A DNA stretch of 7,129 nucleotides, from assembly GCA_003168235.1 (NCBI GenBank), contig PMSZ01000448.1, positions 519 through 7,647 of the forward strand, read 5' to 3'. The notes under the pieces were generated by a model. The model saw only the letters and a program-made list of their open reading frames with translations. It made no database searches and was not told the origin of the DNA. Of the stretch, positions 1 through 5,391 are shown in pieces; within the stretch, counting starts at the first letter, position 1; the number at the start of each line of letters is the position of its first letter. The position numbers and the translations under genes are program-made. The stretch is from Acidobacteriaceae bacterium (lineage in GTDB: Bacteria; Acidobacteriota; Terriglobia; Terriglobales; Acidobacteriaceae).

Positions 1-444
<444 letters not shown>

Positions 445-460
445 CCTGCAAAACGGAGAT

Positions 461-478
461 GTGTTCCACGTGGAACAC
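461..478. promoter_or_regulatory. parS: parS-like ParB-binding palindrome
   Basis: Bases 461-478 read GTGTTCCACGTGGAACAC, a perfect 18-bp palindrome. Its inner 16 bases (462-477) fit the widely conserved chromosomal parS consensus TGTTNCACGTGNAACA at every fixed position. ParB loads at such sites and spreads to organise the replication-origin region for segregation. The site lies in the gap between the convergent trpE and trpG ends, 16 bp past the trpE stop. No parA or parB gene is in the window, which is normal because parS sites are often scattered around the origin. An alternative is an RNA hairpin terminator, since a T-run follows at about 488-493. But the stem has no loop bases and the T-run is about 10 nt away, so parS is the better reading. 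Confidence 0.8.
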
Positions 479-540
479 TATGCAGCCTTTTTTGTACGTA
501 CATTTTGGTATATGTCCTGCGATGACAAGGAGTTACGATT

Positions 541-1203
541 TCAGGCGGAAAGCTTCAGAAAGTTGGCCACCAGTTTCTTGCCTTCGCCGGTGAGCACGCT
601 TTCGGGGTGGAATTGGACTCCTTCGATGGGAAGGGTCTTGTGGCGCAATCCCATGATGACGCGGGTGCCGTCTTTGTCGTTATTGCTTTTATTCTTATCA
701 TTCTTATCGGTGGTCCAGGCGCTGATTTCGAGGTCTTGGGGCAGGGATTCCTCTTCTACGATCAGGGAGTGGTAGCGGGTGGCGGTCATGGGAGACGGGA
801 GTCCGGCGAAGATGGTTTTGCCGTCGTGCTCGATGGGGCTGGTTTTGCCGTGCATGAGGTCCCGGGCGCGGACGATCTGGCCTCCGAAGGCTGCGCCGAT
901 GGCCTGGTGTCCGAGGCAGACGCCGAGCAAGGGGACGCTACGGGAGGCTTTGCTACGGGAAAGCGGGCCTCCTGCGCTGGCAGGAACTCCGGCGGCGAAA
1001 TGGCGGATGAGGTCGATGCTGATGCCGGCTTCCTGGGGAGTGCAGGGTCCGGGAGAGACGACGATGCGGTCGGGGCGGAGGGCCTCGATTTCTCCGAGGG
1101 TGACTTCGTTGTTGCGGCGGACTTCGACCTGGGCGCCCAGTTCTCCGAGATACTGGACGAGGTTGTAGGTGAAGGAATCGTAGTTGTCGAGGACGAAGAC
1201 CAT
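541..1203 (-). CDS. trpG: Anthranilate synthase component II (glutamine amidotransferase)
   Basis: This is the class I glutamine amidotransferase subunit that releases ammonia from glutamine and passes it to TrpE. The 220-residue product begins MVFVLDNYDSFTYNL, the classic TrpG start, so the ATG at 1201-1203 is well supported even though the upstream Shine-Dalgarno is poor. Other landmarks are SPGPCTPQEAG (residues 50-60), the nucleophile elbow GVCLGHQ with Cys96, RYHSL at 143-147, and HPES with His199 and Glu201 completing the triad. It is about 25-30 residues longer than usual TrpG proteins because of two insertions. One lies just before the nucleophile (about residues 74-89, containing SRSKASRS). 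The other is a Lys/Asn/Asp-rich patch DKNDKNKSNNDKD (166-178). Both contain short DNA duplications and should lie in surface loops. PabA is nearly indistinguishable from TrpG by sequence, and one protein may serve both pathways. Confidence 0.93.
   Translation of the reverse strand: MVFVLDNYDSFTYNLVQYLGELGAQVEVRRNNEVTLGEIEALRPDRIVVSPGPCTPQEAGISIDLIRHFAAGVPASAGGPLSRSKASRSVPLLGVCLGHQAIGAAFGGQIVRARDLMHGKTSPIEHDGKTIFAGLPSPMTATRYHSLIVEEESLPQDLEISAWTTDKNDKNKSNNDKDGTRVIMGLRHKTLPIEGVQFHPESVLTGEGKKLVANFLKLSA
691..708. repeat. 9-bp perfect tandem duplication inside trpG
   Basis: ATTCTTATC occurs twice head to tail (691-699 and 700-708). Read on the minus strand it is GATAAGAAT twice, encoding Asp-Lys-Asn-Asp-Lys-Asn at TrpG residues 166-171. 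It sits in an AT-rich patch (about 670-708) within an otherwise GC-rich gene. The 9-bp unit keeps the reading frame. This looks like a slippage-generated surface-loop insertion. Confidence 0.75.
937..960. repeat. 9-bp direct repeat, 15-bp period, inside trpG
   Basis: GCTACGGGA is found at 937-945 and again at 952-960. On the minus strand both copies are in frame and encode Ser-Arg-Ser (TrpG residues 82-84 and 87-89), within the extra loop that precedes the catalytic GVCLGHQ motif. The 15-bp period preserves the frame, consistent with an in-frame microduplication. Confidence 0.65.
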
Positions 1204-1220
1204 TTGGGGCTAGGTGCAAA

Positions 1221-1252
1221 GTTTCAAGGTTTCAGAGTTTCAAGGTTTCAGG
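1221..1252. repeat. Two tandem copies of a 16-bp sequence upstream of trpG
   Basis: GTTTCAAGGTTTCAGA (1221-1236) is followed directly by GTTTCAAGGTTTCAGG (1237-1252), differing only in the last base. Each unit also has an internal half-repeat (GTTTCA-AGGTTTCAG). The array lies 18 bp upstream of the trpG start codon, so it would fall in the trpG promoter or 5' leader on the minus strand. A regulatory role is possible but not shown; it may be a simple dispersed repeat. Confidence 0.7.
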
Positions 1253-1316
1253 GAAAAGGCAAGTGGGTAGCGCCTAGGTTGTGAGCTAATTTCGCTCCGG
1301 GCAGACCAGCGGGAGG

Positions 1317-1343
1317 CCACTTCTCGAAAGGCGCGAGAAGTGG
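1317..1343. repeat. 10-bp perfect inverted repeat with 7-nt loop
   Basis: CCACTTCTCG (1317-1326) and CGAGAAGTGG (1334-1343) are exact reverse complements separated by AAAGGCG. The stem is GC-rich and could form a stable hairpin on either strand. There is no T-run on either side, so an intrinsic terminator is unlikely. It lies in the gap between the divergently transcribed trpG and the 97-codon gene. It may be a dispersed intergenic repeat unit; the sequence continuing into GGGGCACCC resembles repeats I associate with acidobacterial genomes (recollection, not tested). Confidence 0.65.
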
Positions 1344-1413
1344 GGCACCCGCGCCGACACCGTAATTCATTCTCCGTAATTACTTAGCGGTTACTTTTGA
1401 TGGGCGGCCTGTT

Positions 1414-1442
1414 TGGACAACGCACTCGGGGACTGTTACATT
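1414..1442 (+). promoter_or_regulatory. Candidate sigma70-type promoter for the 97-codon gene
   Basis: TGGACA (1414-1419, five of six matches to TTGACA) and TACATT (1437-1442, four of six matches to TATAAT) are separated by 17 bp. Transcription would begin near 1449, giving a leader of about 38 nt before the ATG at 1487. This position argues against the upstream TTG or ATG starts (1397, 1400). It rests on sequence matching only, and chance matches are common. Confidence 0.35.
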
Positions 1443-1486
1443 GCGGCCAGTACGCTTTGATGCTTCGGTATGCGGCGAGGTTAGCG

Positions 1487-1780
1487 ATGTCTCTGGTGGT
1501 GAAGCTGGAAGACGATCTTGGCGAACGCAGCGAGTGGGTGATGCTGCATGGAGTGGTTCCCGCCCCCGGCGAAGGGGATTTCCCGCTGCTGGGCGGGATT
1601 GATCCGTTTGGAAAGACCGTATTCAACCATCTGCAGATGGAAGCTTTTCTCCAGGAATGGGAGCGCGCGAAAGATCGCGTGCGCGATGACAGTCAGCTTG
1701 AAGGCTGGGGGAAAGTGAAGCAGATGGCGGAGACTTGCAGAACGGACCGAGACTTGTATTTGCGGTTTGTGGGGAACTGA
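1487..1780 (+). CDS. Conserved-looking protein of unknown function, 97 residues
   Basis: I do not recognise this family. The ATG at 1487 is preferred because GCGAGG (about 1475-1480) sits at ribosome-binding distance and a plausible promoter lies just upstream; in-frame starts at 1397 and 1460 would add 30 or 9 residues. The protein begins MSLVVKLEDDLGE. It has a Gly/Pro-rich centre (PAPGEGDFPLLGGIDPFG, residues 26-42) and then an apparently helical, charged half containing NHLQMEAFLQEWERAKDRV. There is no signal peptide, transmembrane stretch, zinc-binding cysteine set or known enzyme motif (one Cys, residue 84). It is probably a small soluble cytoplasmic protein. It stands alone between repeat-rich intergenic regions and is divergent from trpG. 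Composition like that of a real gene supports its reality, but its function is unknown. Confidence 0.65.
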   Translation: MSLVVKLEDDLGERSEWVMLHGVVPAPGEGDFPLLGGIDPFGKTVFNHLQMEAFLQEWERAKDRVRDDSQLEGWGKVKQMAETCRTDRDLYLRFVGN

Positions 1781-1840
1781 CAAGCGCAATCGCAACAAGA
1801 TCTAGTTCCCGGTTGCGCGTCAGTTTGAAAAACAGATTTT

Positions 1841-1980
1841 CTCAGCGGCTAGAAGCCGGATTCAAAACAAAACCTTTACCGCAGCGCTGAAGCGCTGCGC
1901 CACCCAAAAGCTGGGGCAAGTCAGAGTTTTTCCGCGACCTCTGAAGTCGTGCCCTTTCAAAACAAATTGAAACTGAGCCG
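1841..1980. repeat. Intergenic mosaic of three short hairpin repeats upstream of nuoI
   Basis: Three small inverted repeats follow each other in the 248-bp gap before nuoI. They are CGGCT-AGA-AGCCG (1846-1858), GCAGCGC-TGAA-GCGCTGC (1881-1898), and an imperfect stem, CGAC/GTCG around CCTCTGAA (1935-1949). The first and third are each followed by the same 11-bp sequence TTCAAAACAAA (1861-1871 and 1956-1966). The repeating plan of stem, purine-rich loop and A-rich spacer suggests copies of one small dispersed intergenic element. No transposase or coding frame is associated. No T-run follows any stem directly, so they are not obvious terminators for the upstream gene. Confidence 0.6.
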
Positions 1981-2028
1981 CTACCGCGGCGGTGCGAGCG
2001 AGGTTCCGATTCGCTGCGGTGATATCCT

Positions 2029-2499
2029 ATGCAGGTTATGGGAATCACCGCGATCTTGCGGAAGATATTCCTGGTCGATCTGATCCAGGGACTGGTGGTG
2101 ACGTTCCGCTATCAGGACCCGAAGGAAATCTATACCGAGCAATATCCGCTGGAGCGTCCGCAGGTGGCTGAGCGTTACCGGGGTGCGCCGCGGCTGAACG
2201 TAAACCCGGATACCGACGAGACGCTCTGCATCTCCTGCGATTTGTGCGCGCTGGTTTGCCCGGAAAATCTGATTGTAGTTACCAGCGAGCGCAACGAGAA
2301 AACCCGCCGAAAAGAGCTTGTCAGTTTTACCTACGACTTGAGCCGCTGCATGTTCTGTGGTTTGTGCGAAGATGCTTGCCCGACCGACGCGCTTGAGCTC
2401 ACACAGGATTTCGAGCTGGCGAGCTACACGCGCGAAGGCATGATCTGGGACAAGGAAATGCTCGAAAAGGGTCCACAGCCTACGGTTTACAGAAAGTAG
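2029..2499 (+). CDS. nuoI: NADH-quinone oxidoreductase subunit I (two [4Fe-4S] ferredoxin-type subunit)
   Basis: This is the complex I peripheral-arm subunit that carries clusters N6a and N6b and passes electrons towards quinone at the membrane interface. The 156-residue product has both expected motifs: CISCDLCALVCP (Cys67, 70, 73, 77) and CMFCGLCEDACP (Cys107, 110, 113, 117). The N-terminus (LVDLIQGLVVTFRYQ, residues 15-29) matches the amphipathic segment that docks NuoI to the membrane arm, and YPLERPQVAERYRGAPRL precedes the first motif as in NuoI proteins. Length is normal. ATG at 2029 is used; ATG at 2038 would remove three residues, and neither has a strong Shine-Dalgarno. No other nuo gene is present in the window, so this is either a detached copy or a paralogue. 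A ferredoxin-like subunit of a hydrogenase or Fpo-type complex is less likely given the NuoI-type N-terminus. Confidence 0.9.
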   Translation: MQVMGITAILRKIFLVDLIQGLVVTFRYQDPKEIYTEQYPLERPQVAERYRGAPRLNVNPDTDETLCISCDLCALVCPENLIVVTSERNEKTRRKELVSFTYDLSRCMFCGLCEDACPTDALELTQDFELASYTREGMIWDKEMLEKGPQPTVYRK

Positions 2500-2825
2500 T
2501 GGCGCGCGGACCCTCCCGCTCGCCCATCGTTCCCAACGCAAAAACCAGCCTTATAACCGCCACGCTTGTTCTAACAAGTCGCCAGGTACGTCCATTCGGA
2601 CGTGCCCGGATAGAACGTTTCGAGTGTTCTCTGGTGAGCTCCGGGTTGTCTTTAGGTTCTCAAGGCGATTGGGGCGATGCCGATAGCTATGTCCATGCAG
2701 GGATTACTTAGGGATATCCCGGTGTGTGTTGGCGAAGGTTTGTCGGCCCAACAGTTTCCAGATCCGGCGTTTTCAGGTCAACCTTGCCTGCCGGTCGCCA
2801 ACATGAGAAGGGGGGAGCCGGGGCA
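2500..2825. other. Gene-free leader before the signalling operon, rich in inverted repeats
   Basis: This 326-bp gap separates nuoI from the first response-regulator gene, and I find no convincing gene in it. It holds several inverted repeats: CTTGTT-CT-AACAAG (2565-2578), GGTACGTCC-ATTC-GGACGTGCC (2585-2606, nine pairs with one T-G wobble and a 4-nt loop), AGAAC...GTTCT (2612-2630), and the perfect palindrome GGGATATCCC (2711-2720). They could be operators or a structured 5' leader of the downstream operon. No clear -35/-10 pair was found. A 70-codon open frame here (2499-2711) shows no protein-like features. Confidence 0.5.
2585..2606. repeat. Nine-pair hairpin with tetraloop in the signalling-operon leader
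   Basis: GGTACGTCC (2585-2593) pairs with GGACGTGCC (2598-2606) across the loop ATTC, with a single T-G wobble. It is followed by GGATAGAACG rather than a T-run, so it is probably not an intrinsic terminator for nuoI. It could be a protein-binding site or a leader-RNA structure. Confidence 0.5.
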
Positions 2826-3278
2826 GTGAAATCAATGCCTCAGGTCCTTCTTGTGGACGACAACCCGGCCGATGTCGGTCTCGCGCAGGAGGCGCTGGCC
2901 GGGGGCAGGCATCAGAGCTGCATTAGCAGTGTGTCGGATGGCGCGGAGGCGATGGAGTTTCTGCATCGTGCGGGCCGATACGCGGACGCGGCGCGTCCCG
3001 ACCTGGTGATTCTGGATCTGAACTTGCCGAAGAAGGACGGTCGCGCTGTTTTGGCGGAAGCCAAGGGCGACGTGGACCTGCAGACCATCCCCATCGTTGT
3101 GTTCAGCACTTCGCGCTCGATGCAGGATATCGCGCGCAGTTACGAACTGGGCGCCAACTGCTATGTCAGCAAGCCGGGAACTCTTAGCGAATATTTTTCG
3201 GTGATGCAGTCGATCGAAGCGTTCTGGTTCGGCTCCGCGAGCCTGCCCGAGGACGAAAAACAGAAGAAAGGGAAGTAA
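2826..3278 (+). CDS. Single-domain response regulator, Rcp1-like (CheY superfamily)
   Basis: This 150-residue protein is a lone receiver domain that would accept a phosphoryl group from a histidine kinase, presumably the one encoded next. The start is taken as GTG 2826: a strong Shine-Dalgarno (GGGGGAG, 2811-2817) lies 8 nt upstream, whereas ATG 2835 would be 17 nt away and the frame further upstream (from 2724) lacks receiver-like sequence. Asp11 and Asp12 form the acidic pocket, Asp64 in VILDLNLPKKDG is the phospho-acceptor, Ser94/Thr95 is the switch residue, and Lys116 in SKP completes the active site. The pattern VVFSTSRSMQDIARSYELGANCYVSKP and the ending SIEAFWF are typical of Rcp1-type regulators, which often pair with phytochrome-like or hybrid kinases. 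There is no DNA-binding domain. Its TAA overlaps the next gene's ATG by one base, implying translational coupling. Confidence 0.9.
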   Translation: MKSMPQVLLVDDNPADVGLAQEALAGGRHQSCISSVSDGAEAMEFLHRAGRYADAARPDLVILDLNLPKKDGRAVLAEAKGDVDLQTIPIVVFSTSRSMQDIARSYELGANCYVSKPGTLSEYFSVMQSIEAFWFGSASLPEDEKQKKGK

Positions 3279-4879
3279 TGACGATGGAACATCAACCTAC
3301 TCACGTTTTGCTGATCGAAGACAATCCCGGAGACGCAGACCTGGTGCGTTTGCGGCTGGTGGAGGGGAAATCCGATGTCCAGGTGAACTGCGTTCCCCGG
3401 CTCTCGGATGGGCTGGCATGTCTGGATGCGGATACTCCGGCGCTGGTATTGCTGGATCTAAACCTTCCCGACAGCCACGGCGCAGATACATTTCGGCAAA
3501 TCATGCGAAAAGCTCCGAATGTGCCAGTGGTCATTCTTTCAGGGCAGGACGACGAGGCGATGGCGATCAAGGCCGTCCACCAGGGGGTGCAGGATTATCT
3601 GGTGAAAGGCGACATCACCAGCAAGCAACTGGAGCGTGCCCTGCGCTACGCGGTGGAACGGCAGGGGCTGCTGCTCTCGCTGGAGATCACGCGCAAGCAG
3701 CAACTCGAATTCAAGAACCGATTTCTGTCTCACGTCTCTCACGAATTGCGCACGCCGCTGACTTGCATTCACCAATACGTCACGATTCTGCTGGATGGAC
3801 TTGCCGGTGCGATGAAGCCGGACCAGACGGATCACCTCAAGACGGTTCTGAGGAGTGTGAATCAGTTACATGCGATGATCCGCGACCTGCTTGAAGCCAC
3901 CCGGGTCGACAGCGGCAAGCTGCGCATCGACCATCGATGCGTCGATATTGGAGAACTGGTTCGCCAGGCAGTGGCGATGATGGGGCCTACCGCGGCGGAG
4001 AAACGCGTCGGTTTGCACGCGGTGCTCGAGGAGGCAGTTCCTCTCGTCTATGCGGATCCCGATCGCACGATCGAAGTCCTCATCAACCTCATCGATAACG
4101 GAATCAAGTTCACGCCGCGCGATGGATCGGTAACGGTGAAAGCCTCGATGGTGGAGACAGACCCGAGCGCGGTCTATCTTTCGGTGAGCGATACCGGACG
4201 CGGAATACCGGCAGAGTCGCTTCCGTTAGTTTTTGAGCGCCTGTATCAAGACCCGTTCGCAATTGATGACAGCCGGGCCGGGCTTGGGCTGGGGCTCTAT
4301 ATTGCCAAAGAGATTGTTACCCTGCACGGCGGCAGGATGTGGGTGGCGAGCCAGCCCGGAAGCGGAAGCACGTTCTCATTTACCTTGCCGCTGTATTCGC
4401 TCGCGAAACTTCTACTGCCGGTGATCACTTACCAGGGCCGGATGCGCGCGAATGTCGTCCTGGTGCGAGTTGAACTAACGCCGCTGTCTAAATCGCGCCG
4501 CGGAAGCTGGAAGGATACCTGCCAGCAGTGTCTCGAACTGCTGCGTCAGTGTATCTATGTGGACAAGGATCTGGTTCTTCCGCCCACTGGGGGCACCAGT
4601 CCGATCGAAACATTTTTCGTGATTGCATCCACCGACATGGAGAAGGCAAAGATCCTGATGGATCGTATTCGCGATCAGCTTGGAGCTCAACCCCAACTGA
4701 AGGCGTCCGGCACTGTATCGGTGACCGCTGAAAACGTGCCCGGGCCGCCAGCCGGAGATGCGAGGACGCTGGAGCAACAAGTCTGGGGCATCGCCGACTA
4801 TGTCTCCGAAATGATCCAGCAGGACCTTGGGAATAAACAAAGTTTGATCGAAAAGGAGAAACAAAAACATGCGAACTGA
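3278..4879 (+). CDS. Hybrid sensor histidine kinase: REC-HisKA-HATPase plus C-terminal extension
   Basis: This 533-residue cytoplasmic kinase has no membrane segment or PAS sensor; its input is an N-terminal receiver domain. In order: REC (about 8-124; acidic Glu14/Asp15, phospho-acceptor Asp60 in LLDLNLPD, Ser88, Lys110), a helical linker, HisKA with SHVSHELRTP (phospho-acceptor His155), and HATPase_c with an N-box containing Asn270 and Asn274, a G1 box SDTGRGIP (Asp305) and a G2 box GLGLGL (335-340). The kinase core ends near residue 372 with GSTFSFTLPL. About 160 residues then follow, of which about 388-485 read like a GGDEF fold without its active site. The sign is a core strand VVLVRVEL, helix LELLRQCI, a GG-then-ETFFVIAS strand, helix AKILMDRIRDQL, and a final TVSV strand. 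This last assignment is inference. The gene overlaps its upstream neighbour by 1 bp and its downstream one by 11 bp. An alternative start is ATG 3284. Confidence 0.9.
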   Translation: MTMEHQPTHVLLIEDNPGDADLVRLRLVEGKSDVQVNCVPRLSDGLACLDADTPALVLLDLNLPDSHGADTFRQIMRKAPNVPVVILSGQDDEAMAIKAVHQGVQDYLVKGDITSKQLERALRYAVERQGLLLSLEITRKQQLEFKNRFLSHVSHELRTPLTCIHQYVTILLDGLAGAMKPDQTDHLKTVLRSVNQLHAMIRDLLEATRVDSGKLRIDHRCVDIGELVRQAVAMMGPTAAEKRVGLHAVLEEAVPLVYADPDRTIEVLINLIDNGIKFTPRDGSVTVKASMVETDPSAVYLSVSDTGRGIPAESLPLVFERLYQDPFAIDDSRAGLGLGLYIAKEIVTLHGGRMWVASQPGSGSTFSFTLPLYSLAKLLLPVITYQGRMRANVVLVRVELTPLSKSRRGSWKDTCQQCLELLRQCIYVDKDLVLPPTGGTSPIETFFVIASTDMEKAKILMDRIRDQLGAQPQLKASGTVSVTAENVPGPPAGDARTLEQQVWGIADYVSEMIQQDLGNKQSLIEKEKQKHAN

Positions 4880-5303
4880 AAATAACGCGGAAGCGCTGCC
4901 CATGAATCGCGCAAAAATTATGGTTGTCGATGACGATCCCGACCTGAGGCAGGCGTTGAGCCTGCGCCTGCGGGCCAACAATTTCGATACGATCAGTGTG
5001 TGCGATGGGTACTCGGCCATCGCCATGGCGCAGAAGGAACATCCCCACCTGATCGTTCTCGATCTCGGATTGCCGGCGGGCGACGGATTCGCCGTACTTA
5101 AGAACCTGCAACAATATCCGGCGCTTTCGGTTATCCCGGTGATTGTGCTGACGGCGCGCGATCCGGACATTAACGAAAAGCGGACGCTTGACTCGGGCGC
5201 GGTCGCGTTTTTTCAGAAGCCGGCGGATAACGAGGAGTTGATGGGAGTGATACGGGCCAGTCTGCAGGCGGGGTGGGGATGGGGAGGGCCGTTGCCATCG
5301 TGA
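4869..5303 (+). CDS. Single-domain response regulator (CheY-like)
   Basis: This 144-residue protein is the third receiver domain of the operon and has no output domain. The acidic triad is Asp21-23 in MVVDDDPDLR, the phospho-acceptor is Asp65 in IVLDLGLPAGDG, Thr95 lies in VIVLTARD, and Lys117 lies in FFQKPAD. A clean Shine-Dalgarno AAGGAG (4853-4858), inside the end of the kinase gene, stands 10 nt before ATG 4869. An internal ATG at 4902 would remove 11 poorly conserved residues and is possible. The 11-bp overlap with the kinase gene marks them as one operon. It is probably a phosphoryl target or sink for that kinase. It ends in an unusual low-complexity tail (GWGWGGPLPS) encoded by a G-run-rich stretch, and the stop is TGA at 5301-5303. 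Confidence 0.9.
   Translation: MRTENNAEALPMNRAKIMVVDDDPDLRQALSLRLRANNFDTISVCDGYSAIAMAQKEHPHLIVLDLGLPAGDGFAVLKNLQQYPALSVIPVIVLTARDPDINEKRTLDSGAVAFFQKPADNEELMGVIRASLQAGWGWGGPLPS
5270..5288 (+). other. Predicted G-quadruplex motif at the 3' end of the response-regulator gene
   Basis: Four G-runs (5270-5273, 5275-5278, 5281-5284, 5286-5288) are separated by loops of 1, 2 and 1 nt. This fits the G3+N1-7 quadruplex rule with very short loops, which usually favours high stability. The motif is on the coding strand, so it would also be present in the mRNA, ending 12 nt before the stop codon. Whether it folds in the cell cannot be seen from sequence. Confidence 0.6.
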
Positions 5304-5324
5304 GTCAGGTCTCAGGGTCTGAAT

Positions 5325-5348
5325 TCTTAGGACTTGGAAGACCTAAGA
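5325..5348. repeat. Small inverted repeat between the regulator and pilZ genes
   Basis: TCTTAGG (5325-5331) and CCTAAGA (5342-5348) are exact reverse complements around a 10-nt loop. A further copy of the left arm, ATTCTTAG, recurs at 5361-5368 (the first is at 5323-5330). No T-run follows, so terminator function is doubtful. It could be an operator or leader structure for pilZ. Confidence 0.45.
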
Positions 5349-5391
5349 GCCGAGCGTTTGATTCTTAGCCGCCGCTGAAGGATTGGGCCGT

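Noticed and set aside
461..493. Rho-independent terminator for trpE
   Set aside because: The palindrome has no loop bases and the T-run is about 10 nt beyond the stem, whereas the match to parS is exact.
461..775. 104-codon plus-strand frame starting within the palindrome
   Set aside because: It overlaps the parS palindrome and the 3' end of trpG in antisense, with no ribosome-binding site or recognisable motif.
1221..1252. CRISPR array
   Set aside because: There are only two adjacent units without spacers and no cas gene nearby.
607..1284. 225-codon open frame on the plus strand opposite trpG
   Set aside because: It is the antisense shadow of a clearly real trpG; its product is Gly/Ala/Asp-biased, has no domain, and runs into the tandem-repeat region.
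2468..2514. AGGGTCC/GGACCCT inverted repeat at the end of nuoI as a terminator
   Set aside because: The 33-nt loop is long, the left arm lies in the coding region, and no T-run follows.
1981..2541. 186-codon minus-strand frame opposite nuoI
   Set aside because: It is antisense to a gene with two intact iron-sulfur motifs and has no domain signal of its own.
2499..2711. 70-codon frame directly after nuoI
   Set aside because: It has no Shine-Dalgarno, no conserved-looking motif, and spans several inverted repeats; it is best treated as non-coding.
2724..2825. N-terminal extension of the first response regulator
   Set aside because: The extra 34 residues have no receiver-like sequence, and a strong Shine-Dalgarno precedes the GTG at 2826.
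4475..5170. Minus-strand frames of more than 200 codons opposite the kinase and regulator genes
   Set aside because: They are shadows of well-supported kinase and receiver genes; the translated products show no family features.
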